A stretch of 64,000 bases of DNA from Streptomyces nigrescens. GTDB taxonomy: Bacteria; Actinomycetota; Actinomycetes; Streptomycetales; Streptomycetaceae. The first letter of the stretch is position 1; every line of letters starts with the position of its first letter. Made by a program: the position numbers and the translations under genes. Below are positions 8,256 through 16,329 of the stretch, one piece after another. Location: NCBI GenBank assembly GCA_024349765.1, contig AP026073.1, positions 4,588,001-4,652,000 on the forward strand. Reading direction: 5' to 3'. The notes beneath the pieces were generated by a model. That model was not told the origin of the DNA. It did no database searches and saw only the letters and a program-made list of their open reading frames with translations.

Positions 8256-8648
8256 GTGGACGCGGGTGCCGGTGTGGAGCGGATCGCGGTGACCAGGGCG
8301 GCGGGCGAATTGCTGCGGGCCTTGCGGGAGCAGCACGGGCCGTTGATGTTCCATCAGTCCGGTGGGTGCTGTGACGGCAGTGCGCCGATGTGCTACCCGG
8401 CGGGCGAATTCCGTACGGGCGGGTCGGACGTGCTGCTGGGACGGCTGGCGGTGGCGGGGGTGCCCGAGCCGGTGGACTTCTGGATGTCGGCGGACCAGTT
8501 CGCGCGCTGGCGGCACACCCATCTGACCGTGGACGTCGTACCGGGGCGGGGCAGCGGGTTCTCGCTGGAGGCGCCCGAGGGGGTGCGGTTCCTGATCCGC
8601 TCGCGGCTGCTGACCGAGGAGCCGGCGGAGCGGCCGGCCCACGAATGA
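8256..8648 (+). CDS. DUF779 family protein
   Basis: About 130 residues of the DUF779 family. The family core GPLMFHQSGGCCDGSAPMC is present near residue 30, followed by YPAGEFRTGGSDVLLG and WRHTHLTVDVVPGRG. Two adjacent cysteines and nearby histidines could bind metal. DUF779 genes are often found next to aldehyde dehydrogenase genes, but here the neighbours are the cupin and NsrR genes. The start is uncertain: GTG 8256 follows a GGAGGG sequence at good distance, while GTG 8118 overlaps the cupin stop and would add 46 residues of low-complexity sequence. The biochemical role is not established. Confidence 0.8.
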   Translation: MDAGAGVERIAVTRAAGELLRALREQHGPLMFHQSGGCCDGSAPMCYPAGEFRTGGSDVLLGRLAVAGVPEPVDFWMSADQFARWRHTHLTVDVVPGRGSGFSLEAPEGVRFLIRSRLLTEEPAERPAHE

Positions 8649-8670
8649 GGAGCCGGGCGGGAGAACGTGG

Positions 8671-8706
8671 TGAGACCCCACGCACGGGGGAGAGCGTGGG
8701 GTCTCA
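8671..8706. terminator. Perfect 13-bp hairpin, bidirectional terminator
   Basis: TGAGACCCCACGC (8671-8683) pairs perfectly with its inverted copy at 8694-8706 around a 10-base loop. It lies 22 bases after the DUF779 stop codon and also downstream of the convergent 8858 gene, so it can serve both. Confidence 0.85.
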
Positions 8707-8857
8707 TCTATAGGAACGGGTGACAACGGGAAGTGGTTCCCCTTCTGTGAAGATTCGGGGAAAGATTCTTTCGGGTTCGGTTCGAGTTCGGGGAAAGGGC
8801 CTCTCCGGCCTGGACTCCCCCGGCCTGGACTCCCCCGGCCAGGTGCCGCCCTCCCGC

Positions 8858-9805
8858 TCAGGTCTCGCCCTGCACCAGGCGTTCGAGCAGTTCCTGGAAT
8901 TCGCCGTCGACGACCACCCGCAGACCGTCCCCGTCCGGCTCGCTGAGCGGGGTCATCACGCCCCGGCGCCACCAGAAGACCCGCGGGCTGATGGCGCCCG
9001 CCGCGTCCTCGTGACCGGCCGCCGCGAACTGGGCCATGGCCTGGAGCGCCGGGATCACCTGGGCGTCCTGGATGCGGTGGAACGCCAGCTGGTGGCGGAA
9101 CGGCATGGCGACCAGCGCACCGTCCGGGGTGAGCCCGGTGCCCAGCAGCCGCTGGACCAGGTCGTCGAGCACCAGCACCCGGCTGGCGGTGAAGAAGGAG
9201 TCGCCGAGCAGGACTTCGAAGGCCGAGCCGTCGCCGCGGCGCACCGTCTCGTGCCCCTCGACGGGCAGCGCGCGGAGGTTGTTCATGGCCCGGATCCGCA
9301 GTTCGGCGACGTCCCCGAGGTCGCTCAGCGAGTCCTCGCTCAGCATCTGCACCGCTTCGGGCAGATCGAGCGCGAGCACCTCGCGCAGCCCGGGGGCCGG
9401 TTCCCGGCCGTAGCGGAAGGAGTCCGAGGCGGGCAGGGTCTCCTGGGCGACGACCCGGGGGTAGAGGCAGGCGCGGATCTCGTCCGCGGAGAGCACCTCC
9501 AGCGGCTGCGGGCCGTCCATGGTGCGCAGCACCTTGCCGACGTGGTCCCGGATCAGCCCGGGCCAGGCGCGTTCGCCGCGCCGGTCGCGGTGGCACACCG
9601 CGGCGAGGTTGCCGAGGCCGAACTGGCGCCCCGACGAGTCGGTGACCACGCCCGCGTACGCGGTGACCTCCAGGCCCTGTTCGGCGAAGGCCTGCCGGAC
9701 CTGGGACCGGAAAACGCCGCCTTCCCGCTCGGAGAAGAAGCTGAACTCCTCGTCGCGTGCCAGGTCGCGGGAATCCCGCTTCGGTCCTCGGCGGAACAGG
9801 CCCAT
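8858..9805 (-). CDS. Cytosolic protein of unknown function
   Basis: A 315-residue soluble protein without signal peptide or membrane segment. I do not recognise a characterised domain. The N-terminus is basic (MGLFRRGPKRDSRDLARDEE), followed by alternating alpha/beta sequence; conserved-looking features are GHETVRRGDGSAFEVLLGD and VLVLDDLVQRLLG. The overall character resembles DUF1444-like proteins, but this is only a resemblance. The ATG at 9805 has a GGAGGAAGAG ribosome site, so the longer frame is rejected. It stands alone between a strong terminator and the LPMO gene. A long low-complexity G-rich stretch (about 9915-9985) separates it from the LPMO. Confidence 0.7.
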   Translation of the reverse strand: MGLFRRGPKRDSRDLARDEEFSFFSEREGGVFRSQVRQAFAEQGLEVTAYAGVVTDSSGRQFGLGNLAAVCHRDRRGERAWPGLIRDHVGKVLRTMDGPQPLEVLSADEIRACLYPRVVAQETLPASDSFRYGREPAPGLREVLALDLPEAVQMLSEDSLSDLGDVAELRIRAMNNLRALPVEGHETVRRGDGSAFEVLLGDSFFTASRVLVLDDLVQRLLGTGLTPDGALVAMPFRHQLAFHRIQDAQVIPALQAMAQFAAAGHEDAAGAISPRVFWWRRGVMTPLSEPDGDGLRVVVDGEFQELLERLVQGET

Positions 9806-10013
9806 CTCTTCCTCCCGGCAGCGGCCACGCACAACGGCCATGAATGGGCCGATCGTAACGGGTGCGCCGGCCGGCCCCGTCACCCTGCTGACCACTGGTC
9901 ACTGCCGTGACGCGGCAGGGCGACGGGGCGGGTGGGGACGGGGACGGGCGAGGGGGGACGAGGGGGGCAAGGGGGACGTGTGCGGCGGAAGCGGGTCGGC
10001 CGCCGCCGGCGGG

Positions 10014-10532
10014 TCAGCTGCCGATGGTGACGTCGATGCAGGCGTAGAAGGCGTTCGCGGTGTCGGCGATGTTCCAGACCGCGAGGATCTTCTGCCGGCC
10101 CGTGACGCTGCCGAAGTTGACGGTGTGGGTCACGGTCTCCGGGGGCTGTGCGCCGCCGCCGCCGAACTCGGCGACCTTCTTGCCGCCCGCGAAGTACTGC
10201 CAGGTACTGGTGGCGTGACGGGCCGTCAGTCGCCAGGTGAAGGTCTGGGTGTGGCCGATCGGGGTGACCTTCCAGCCCTTGGAGTCGTCGTCGAGTTCGG
10301 CGAACCGGCTGTTGCCGCCGCTGCAGCCGGTCAGCCCCTTGGGGCCCTCGACGCTCTGCGGCTCCCATTTGATGGGGCCGCAGTCGATGGTGCCGGCGGC
10401 GCACTGCGCCTGGCGGCTGGGGGGCGAGGAGACGTATCCGTGGGCGCCGGCCGGGGTGACCGGCATGGTGACGACGAGCAGCGGGGCGATGCCGGCGCCG
10501 ATGGCGAGGGCCAGCCTTCTTTTCTTGTTCAT
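10014..10532 (-). CDS. Secreted AA10 lytic polysaccharide monooxygenase (chitin-binding type)
   Basis: A 172-residue preprotein of the auxiliary activity 10 family. Residues 1-30 form a signal peptide ending PVTPAGA, leaving His31 as the mature N-terminus (HGYVSSPPSR). His31 and His106 (LTARHATSTW) can form the copper histidine brace. Cysteines at 44, 51, 70 and near the C-terminus allow two disulfides. The mature part is only about 142 residues, a compact single-domain enzyme without carbohydrate-binding module. It is expected to oxidatively cleave chitin or cellulose outside the cell. A DasR-type palindrome lies just upstream, favouring chitin. The LacI gene is upstream on the same strand. 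Confidence 0.93.
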   Translation of the reverse strand: MNKKRRLALAIGAGIAPLLVVTMPVTPAGAHGYVSSPPSRQAQCAAGTIDCGPIKWEPQSVEGPKGLTGCSGGNSRFAELDDDSKGWKVTPIGHTQTFTWRLTARHATSTWQYFAGGKKVAEFGGGGAQPPETVTHTVNFGSVTGRQKILAVWNIADTANAFYACIDVTIGS

Positions 10533-10576
10533 GTCAACCCTTTCGCGAGGGGGGCGAGAGGCGCGAGGGGTGCACT

Positions 10577-10592
10577 GATTGGTCTAGACTTT
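10577..10592. promoter_or_regulatory. DasR-responsive-element-like palindrome
   Basis: The 16 bases gattggtctagacttt contain the core GGTCTAGAC. This resembles the known dre consensus of the GlcNAc-sensing repressor DasR, with a good left arm and a degenerate right arm. It lies about 45 bases upstream of the LPMO start, where repression would be expected. Confidence 0.65.
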
Positions 10593-10611
10593 ACTCCGTG
10601 ACCGTGTACGG

Positions 10612-11649
10612 TCAAGGGGTCCGGAGCGCCCCGTCCACCGCGGCAGGGGCCGCCGCTCCGCTGGAGGCCCGGACCACCAACTCCGGGGCGAGGCGGACCG
10701 TGTGGCACGGACCCGACGAACCGTCAGCCCGGCAGCGGGACAGCAGGCGGGCGGCCTCGGCGGCGAGGTCCGCGACCGGTTGCCGGACGGTGGTGAGCGC
10801 GGGGTCGGCCAGGCCGGCGAGCGGGATGTCGTCGAAGCCGGTGACCGCGACCTCGCCCGGGACGTCCGCGCCCAGCTGCCGCAGCCGTTGCAGCGCGCCG
10901 GCCGCGATCAGGTCGTTGGCGCAGACCACCGCGTCCGGGCGGGCCGGCCAGAGGAGGTCGACGGCGGCCCGGCCCCACTCCACCGAGAAGTCGCCGAGGG
11001 CGAGCCGGCCGGGGGCCGCCGGGTCGAGGGCGGCGGCGCCGTTCTCGTACGCCGTGCGCCGCTCGACGGCCGCGGACGCGGTGCCGGCGGCCCCGATGAA
11101 GCAGGGGCGGCGGCGTCCGGTGGCGGCCAGGTGGGCCAGCACGAGGGCCATTCCGGCGGCGTTGTCGACGGCGACGGAGTCGGCGACGCCGGGGCCGCAG
11201 CCCCGGTCCAGGAGGACCAGCGGCACCTGCGCGGCGGCGGCCGCCACCGCCTCCCGGCTGTGCCGTTCGTCGACCGGTATCAGCAACAGCGCGTCGACCT
11301 GCCGGGCCAGCAGGGCGCTGATCCGGGCCGCCTCGGTGGCCGGGTCGTCGTCGCAGTCGGCGAGCAGGACCGCGCGGCCCTCGGCGTGCAGGGCGTGCTC
11401 CAGCTCCCGGACGAGAGTGGGGAAGAACGGGTTGGTGATCTGCGGCAGGACCAGCCCGACGGTGCCGGTGGAGCGGCTGCGCAGGGCGCGGGCGACGTGG
11501 TTGGGGCGGTAGCCGAGGCGCTCGGCCGCCGCGCGGACGGTGCGGGCGGTCTCGGCGCCGACCGGACGGGTGCCGGCGAGCACACGGGAGACCGTGGCGA
11601 TGGAGCAGCCGGACGCCAGCGCGACGTCCTTCAAGGTCACTTCGGCCAC
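10612..11649 (-). CDS. LacI family transcriptional regulator
   Basis: A 345-residue LacI/GalR repressor. The N-terminal helix-turn-helix with hinge reads LKDVALASGCSIATVSRVL and RPNHVARALRSRSTGTVGLVLP. The periplasmic-binding-protein-like ligand domain follows, with NPFFPTLV and DDIPLAGLADPALTTVRQP as family motifs. The GTG at 11649 gives the normal N-terminus (VAEVTLKDVA); the 15-codon extension starts at a TTG inside the operator and is rejected. It is divergent from the nucleoside hydrolase-MFS operon, so a nucleoside or ribose-like ligand is inferred. The LPMO downstream could be read through, but its own dre site argues for separate control. Confidence 0.9.
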   Translation of the reverse strand: MAEVTLKDVALASGCSIATVSRVLAGTRPVGAETARTVRAAAERLGYRPNHVARALRSRSTGTVGLVLPQITNPFFPTLVRELEHALHAEGRAVLLADCDDDPATEAARISALLARQVDALLLIPVDERHSREAVAAAAAQVPLVLLDRGCGPGVADSVAVDNAAGMALVLAHLAATGRRRPCFIGAAGTASAAVERRTAYENGAAALDPAAPGRLALGDFSVEWGRAAVDLLWPARPDAVVCANDLIAAGALQRLRQLGADVPGEVAVTGFDDIPLAGLADPALTTVRQPVADLAAEAARLLSRCRADGSSGPCHTVRLAPELVVRASSGAAAPAAVDGALRTP

Positions 11650-11689
11650 GGTGGCGCGCCCCTTTTGTCGACCCGTACCGGATGAGGGC

Positions 11690-11703
11690 GGCAAACGTTA
11701 TCA
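11690..11703. promoter_or_regulatory. LacI-type operator candidate
   Basis: ggcaaacgttatca is centred on the palindrome AACGTT with partial outer symmetry, the usual shape of LacI-family operators with a central CG step. It lies 41 bases upstream of the LacI start in the divergent region shared with the nucleoside hydrolase gene. A TTGACA sequence at 11760-11765 could be the -35 element of the rightward promoter. Confidence 0.5.
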
Positions 11704-11892
11704 CCGCTCACCCACCGTGTCCGTGAGCCGGATCAAGCGGTCGTATGGCTCACATTTCGTTGACATCGGGAGGAGCGATGGGCGAAATTCTCGGAGAACG
11801 TTTTCCGGCGGTAGCCGCCTCCTGCGGGCGCACCCAGAGACTTCACCGCACCACCTCGCACCACCGTTCCGCAGAGCAAAGGGGCTCGTCCG

Positions 11893-12840
11893 TTGGCCAG
11901 AAAGATCATCCTCGACTGCGACCCGGGACATGACGACGCGATCGCCATGCTCCTGGCCCACGGCAACCCCGATGTCGAGCTGGTCGCCGTGACGACCGTG
12001 GTCGGCAACGCGTCCGTCGAGAAGGTGACCCGCAACGCCCTGTCCGTGGCGCGGATCGCCGGGATCACCGGTGTGCCCTTCGCGGCCGGCTGCCCGCGTC
12101 CGCTGGTGCGGGACATCGAGACGGCGCCGGAGATCCACGGCGACACCGGTCTGGACGGCCCGGAGCTGCCCGAGCCCACCCTCGCACTGGACCGCCGGCA
12201 CGCGGTGGACCTGATCATCGACACCGTGATGGCGCACGAGCCGGGCGAGATCACCATCGTCCCCACGGCCGGCCTGACCAACATCGCGCTGGCCGCGCGC
12301 AAGGAGCCGCGGATCGTCGAGCGGGTCCGCGAGGTCGTGCTGATGGGCGGCGGCTACCACGAGGGCAACTGGAGCGCGGTCGCCGAGTTCAACATCATCA
12401 TCGACCCCGAAGCGGCGCACATCGTCTTCAACGAGAAGTGGCCGGTCACCATGGTCGGGCTGGACCTCACGCACCAGGCGCTGGCCACCCCCGCGGTCGA
12501 GGAGAAGATCGCCGCGGTGGGCACCAAGCCGGCCACCTTCGTGCTGGAACTGCTGGACTTCTTCCGCGAGGCCTACCGCGAGAACCAGGGCTTCGAGCAC
12601 CCGCCGGTGCACGACCCGTGCGCGGTGGCGTACGTCATCGACCCGGACGTGATGACCGTGCGCCGGGCCCCGGTGGACGTCGAGCTGCGCGGTGCGCTGA
12701 CCGTCGGGATGACCGTGACGGACTTCCGGGCGCCCGCACCCGACGACTGCACCACCCAGGTCGCGGTCAAGCTCGACCACGAGCGGTTCTGGAACCTCGT
12801 GGTGGACGCGCTGGAGCGGATCGGCGACGTAGCGGAATGA
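11893..12840 (+). CDS. Inosine-uridine type nucleoside hydrolase
   Basis: A 315-residue nucleoside N-ribohydrolase that splits ribonucleosides to base and ribose. The N-terminal calcium-binding motif DCDPGHDDAIA is intact (D-x-D-x-G-x-D-D). Further family features are LVAVTTVVGNASVEKVTRNA, the VLMGGG segment and the FNIIIDPEAAHIVF segment with HDPCAVAYV. The start is a TTG at 11893 preceded by AAAGGGG; no better start is seen, and the protein would be full length. The MFS transporter gene overlaps it by four bases (ATGA), so uptake and cleavage of a nucleoside probably act together. Control by the divergent LacI regulator is likely. Confidence 0.93.
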   Translation: MARKIILDCDPGHDDAIAMLLAHGNPDVELVAVTTVVGNASVEKVTRNALSVARIAGITGVPFAAGCPRPLVRDIETAPEIHGDTGLDGPELPEPTLALDRRHAVDLIIDTVMAHEPGEITIVPTAGLTNIALAARKEPRIVERVREVVLMGGGYHEGNWSAVAEFNIIIDPEAAHIVFNEKWPVTMVGLDLTHQALATPAVEEKIAAVGTKPATFVLELLDFFREAYRENQGFEHPPVHDPCAVAYVIDPDVMTVRRAPVDVELRGALTVGMTVTDFRAPAPDDCTTQVAVKLDHERFWNLVVDALERIGDVAE

Positions 12841-14318
12841 ACGGCACGAACGGCATGAACACCTCCACCACCCAGGCCACCCGGTCCACCGTCGAGGCGA
12901 AGGGACCCGGCTCCGGCGTCCGCATCGGGGTGCTGGTCACCGCGCTGCTGGCGGCCTGCTTCGCGTTCCAGCTGAACGCCAGCATGCTCAGCCCGGCGCT
13001 GAAGAACATCGAGGACACCCTCGGTGCCAGCTCGGCCGAGATCGGCCTCACCCAGACCGCGTTCTTCACCTCGGCGGCCCTGTTCTCCCTGTTCCTCCCC
13101 CGGCTGGGCGACGTCATCGGCCGCCGCCGGGTGCTCACCGGGATGCTCGGCCTGATGGTCGTCGGCTGTGTCATCGCTGCGCTGGCGACCAGCGTGCCGA
13201 TGCTGTTCGCCGGCCGCATCATCCAGGGCGTCAGCGGTCCGGTCGTCCCGCTGTGCCTGATCATGCTGCGGGTCGAGGTGCGGGAGCCGAAGCGGTACGG
13301 CACCCTGCTCGGCGTGATCACCGCGGTCAACGGCGGGATCGCCGGTGTGGACTCCCTCGCGGGCGGCTACCTCGCCGACCGGCACGGCTTCGGCTCGGTC
13401 TTCTGGGCGATGGCCGTCGTCGCGGCGCTGGCGACCGTCCTCGTCGCCACCCTGACCCCGGAGTCCAGGGCTCCGGCCGCGGACGCCCCGGGCGCCCGCC
13501 GGATGGACTGGCCCGGCGTCGCCCTGCTCGTCGTCTCGGTCGGCTCGCTGCTGATCGCGCTCAACGAGGCGGGCAAGCTGGCCGCCGCCGACTGGCCGCT
13601 GATCGCCGTCCTCGTCGTGCTGGCCGCGGCCGCCTTCGGCCTGTTCTGGCGCACCGAGAACCGCAGCGGGCACCCGCTGGTCGCAACGAGGCACCTCAAG
13701 CAGCGCGCGACCTGGGCGACCCTGCTCACCACCGTGCTGACCATGACCGGCGTGTTCGCCGTGATGAACGGGCTGATCCCGGCGTTCGCGCAGGACGCGC
13801 AGGCCGGCCTCGGAATGAGCGCGGAGGCATCCGCCTGGTGGACGCTGTCGCCGTACGCGCTGGCCGGTCTGGCCATGGGCCCGCTGGCCGGCCGGCTGGC
13901 CGCCACCTTCGGCTACGGGCGCGTGCTGCGGTGCGGTCTGGTCGGCTCGGTGGCCACGGTGGTGCTGATGCTGGCGACGATGCACAGCCACTCGCACGTC
14001 CTGCTGCTGGTGACCTCGATCCTGGTGGGCGTCGCCTACGCGGGCGTCGCCAACATCGTCCTCAACGGGCTCGGCATCGTGCTCTCCCCCGGCGAGAACC
14101 CGGGCTTCCTGCCCGGCCTGAACGCGGGTGCGTTCAACCTCGGCGCGGGTCTGAGCTTCGCGGTGCTCTACGCGGTCAAGACCGCCGCCACGCCGGCCGA
14201 TCCGGCCTCCGCCGGCGGCTACACCGCGGGCATGATCGCCGGTGTGGTCATCCTGGCGGCGGCGATCGCCAGCTCGTTCCTGATCCCGAAGCCGGTGGCG
14301 GCCGAAGCCCAGGACTGA
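12837..14318 (+). CDS. MFS transporter, probable nucleoside permease
   Basis: A 493-residue major facilitator protein with about 14 hydrophobic segments, as in the DHA2-like branch. The loop 2-3 motif LPRLGDVIGRRRVL matches the MFS signature. The first segment is GVLVTALLAACFAFQLNASM and the last VVILAAAIASSFLIP. The ATG overlaps the hydrolase stop (ATGA), indicating translational coupling. Substrate prediction as a nucleoside comes only from this pairing; similar transporters next to nucleoside hydrolases are common in Actinobacteria. The long N-terminal extension of this frame into the hydrolase gene is a shadow and is excluded. Confidence 0.9.
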   Translation: MNGTNGMNTSTTQATRSTVEAKGPGSGVRIGVLVTALLAACFAFQLNASMLSPALKNIEDTLGASSAEIGLTQTAFFTSAALFSLFLPRLGDVIGRRRVLTGMLGLMVVGCVIAALATSVPMLFAGRIIQGVSGPVVPLCLIMLRVEVREPKRYGTLLGVITAVNGGIAGVDSLAGGYLADRHGFGSVFWAMAVVAALATVLVATLTPESRAPAADAPGARRMDWPGVALLVVSVGSLLIALNEAGKLAAADWPLIAVLVVLAAAAFGLFWRTENRSGHPLVATRHLKQRATWATLLTTVLTMTGVFAVMNGLIPAFAQDAQAGLGMSAEASAWWTLSPYALAGLAMGPLAGRLAATFGYGRVLRCGLVGSVATVVLMLATMHSHSHVLLLVTSILVGVAYAGVANIVLNGLGIVLSPGENPGFLPGLNAGAFNLGAGLSFAVLYAVKTAATPADPASAGGYTAGMIAGVVILAAAIASSFLIPKPVAAEAQD

Positions 14319-14355
14319 GGGCTCACGGCGCGCCACCGGGGGATCCTCGGGCGGC

Positions 14356-15498
14356 TCACTCCGGCGTCGGCTCCTCCGTCCACCGCAGAATGGCGCCGAG
14401 CCCGCCGGAGGGCGCCCGTTCGGGATCGCGGACGATCACGACCTCGGCGCCGCTGGCCGCGGCCGACCGGATGAGCGCGTCGTCGGCCCGGGCGGCGGCC
14501 GGCCGCACATCGTCGCCGAGGTACTGCAACTCGGTGCCGCGCACGGCCAGTTGGTCGGCGCCGTCACCGACCCAGACCTGACGTCCGGTGTCCGCGCCGT
14601 GCGGGTCGACCAGCAGGGTGTCGATCCGGTGTTCCCGGGCCGCCTCGACGAGCGCGGGGATGCCGGCCGCGGCGTGCGGGGCGCTCTTGCCGCCGGGGCC
14701 CTCGCCGGTGCGGAAGCGGTCGGTCACCTCCACGACGTGCTGGCGTTCCTGCTCGGCCCGGACCTGGGCGATGTCCCGTTCCACCAGGTCGCTCTCGGAG
14801 CCGGCGGCGCGGCCGCCGTGTTCGCTCTCGTAGGTGATGCCGCGCAGCTGCTCCGGCAGCTTCTCGTGCACGAGGTGCCGCTCGCGGGCGTCGCCGATGA
14901 GGATGACGGCCTCCGCCCCGTGCTCCTGCGCGGTCCGGCGGATCGCGTCGGCGATCTCCCCGGCGTTCTGCTCCCAGGTGTTCTCCACCTTGGCCTGGAA
15001 GTGGGTCTCGGACCAGTCCGAGGACGTGGTGCGGTGGACGGGCCACTCGGCGCCGGTGACCTTGCCGGCGTCCTCGCTGCCCTGCTGTCCCAGGACGGCC
15101 AGGTCCGCCCCGGTGCGGTCCAGCCGGACCACGAGGCAGACGGGGTCGTCGCCGATCGCGGCCAGGAAGGGCGCGATCCGGGGCACCGGCCCCCAGGCGG
15201 CGAAGGGTGTGGGCGGCGGCCCGGGCAACGGCGCGTTGAGCACGACCTTGCCGTTGGTGGCGAACAGCACCCGCCCGGCGTGCGACTGCGGTTCCCCTTC
15301 GCGCCGCGTGACCAGGGCCTCGTGCACGGCGCCGCAGGTGGCCTCGTCCGCGCCGAGCGCGAAGAGCTGCGCGGTGGTCGCGCTCGCCGTCAACTCTTGC
15401 TGTTTCTCGGCGTCCTCGGTGCCGTGCGAGATATCGGCATAGACGGTTGCCCATGGGCCCGGCCGATCGATGACCGGTCGAAGGAGCGAGAGTCGCAT
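14356..15498 (-). CDS. Bacterial eRF1-domain (baeRF/Vms1-like) protein
   Basis: A 380-residue protein of the bacterial archaeo-eukaryotic release factor group, annotated elsewhere as Vms1/Ankzf1-like or host-attachment-related. The N-terminus MRLSLLRPVIDRPGPWATVY is typical of this group. The middle includes VLGQQGSEDAG, a Gln-rich loop near the place where a catalytic GxxQ or GGQ loop might be expected, but the match is loose. The C-terminal part resembles the L7Ae-like Pelota domain (IDTLLVDPHGADTG, AAASGAEVVIVRDPE). A role in ribosome rescue or tRNA release is inferred from the fold only. The ATG at 15498 has AAGGAGG upstream. It is transcribed away from the DUF2795 gene. Confidence 0.8.
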   Translation of the reverse strand: MRLSLLRPVIDRPGPWATVYADISHGTEDAEKQQELTASATTAQLFALGADEATCGAVHEALVTRREGEPQSHAGRVLFATNGKVVLNAPLPGPPPTPFAAWGPVPRIAPFLAAIGDDPVCLVVRLDRTGADLAVLGQQGSEDAGKVTGAEWPVHRTTSSDWSETHFQAKVENTWEQNAGEIADAIRRTAQEHGAEAVILIGDARERHLVHEKLPEQLRGITYESEHGGRAAGSESDLVERDIAQVRAEQERQHVVEVTDRFRTGEGPGGKSAPHAAAGIPALVEAAREHRIDTLLVDPHGADTGRQVWVGDGADQLAVRGTELQYLGDDVRPAAARADDALIRSAAASGAEVVIVRDPERAPSGGLGAILRWTEEPTPE

Positions 15499-15799
15499 GG
15501 CGCTGCCTCCTTGGGTTCTCCCGGTATGCGTGGGGCTTGTCTGCGGTTGGCTGCGTATGCGGTGGGACGCGTATGCGTCGGCTTGTCTGCGGTTGGCTGT
15601 CATACGAATTCCCGATCCCCCAGGGCGTATGCATTGCGGTCCGGCCCGGGATATGCCTTCGGGGCGATCACGCAGTGTGGTGATACGGGTGAATTCCGTG
15701 CAGGGGCTTGAAACGACCGCGTCGGGTTGTTAGGGCGGAGGGACCAGGGAAACTGGGAGAAAGCGTCGGGTCGGCACGACTCGGAGACCGGAGGCAGCG
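15499..15799. other. Divergent intergenic region with direct repeats
   Basis: About 300 bases separate the baeRF gene and the DUF2795 gene. It contains a 19-base direct repeat and three nearby cgtatgcg/ggtatgcg octamers (about 15524-15578). A GGAGG ribosome site precedes the 15800 start. I see no gene and no convincing structured RNA. Confidence 0.6.
15535..15599. repeat. 19-bp direct repeat, two copies
   Basis: gcttgtctgcggttggctg occurs at 15535-15553 and again at 15581-15599, with 46 bases between equivalent points. Both copies are preceded by a gtatgcgt-type octamer, so the real unit is longer and imperfect. It lies upstream of the baeRF gene on the minus strand. Confidence 0.85.
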
Positions 15800-16216
15800 A
15801 TGGTCATGGAACACGGAATGGACAAGACCGGCCCCGCCCGGGACGACATGATGAAGAAGCAGCTGCGCGGGCAACTGGCCGCGGAGCGCTCGCTGCGGAC
15901 CGACGAGGAACACGAACTCCAGCCCGCGGGCGAGGACCAGCCGGTGCCGGCCCGGTCGCCCGCGAGCGACTACCGCGGCGGTACGCCGAGCGGAATGACC
16001 GAGCAGGACGTCGGACTGCGCTCCGAACTCGCCCAGCACCTCGGCCGGAGCCTGTACCCCGCCGACAAGAACACGATCATCGAGACGCTGCGGCGCAACA
16101 ACGCGCCGGACCGGCTGGTGGACCTGGCGCAACGGCTGCCGGCGCACGACCGGTACGTCAATGTCCAGGCCATCGCCGAGGCCATCGGACTGCACACCGA
16201 GCACGTGCGGCGCTGA
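15800..16216 (+). CDS. DUF2795 domain protein
   Basis: A 138-residue soluble protein. Residues 1-75 are polar and probably disordered; residues 75-138 carry the DUF2795-type domain with LRSELAQHLGRSLYPADKNT and ETLRRNNAPDRLVDLAQRLP. This small helical domain is frequent in actinobacterial proteins of unknown function, often stress-related. The ATG at 15800 follows GGAGGCAGCG; an ATG two codons later is an equal alternative. The DUF5709 gene follows in the same direction after about 110 bases, so co-expression is plausible. No catalytic residues are apparent. Confidence 0.8.
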   Translation: MVMEHGMDKTGPARDDMMKKQLRGQLAAERSLRTDEEHELQPAGEDQPVPARSPASDYRGGTPSGMTEQDVGLRSELAQHLGRSLYPADKNTIIETLRRNNAPDRLVDLAQRLPAHDRYVNVQAIAEAIGLHTEHVRR

Positions 16217-16329
16217 CCCGGCCGTCCGCCCCCTGACGCTGCCGAGCGGCGCCGGGAGGCGGACAATTGGTGACAGAGAGCCCCGCCGCAGCCCGCGGCG
16301 GGCGAGCGGACGGGAGAGGGAGGGCGGTC

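Noticed and set aside
11745-11933. 62-codon frame before the nucleoside hydrolase with a good ribosome site
   Set aside because: GGGAGGAGCG precedes an ATG, but the frame runs into the hydrolase gene out of frame and codon use is poor. A leader role cannot be excluded.
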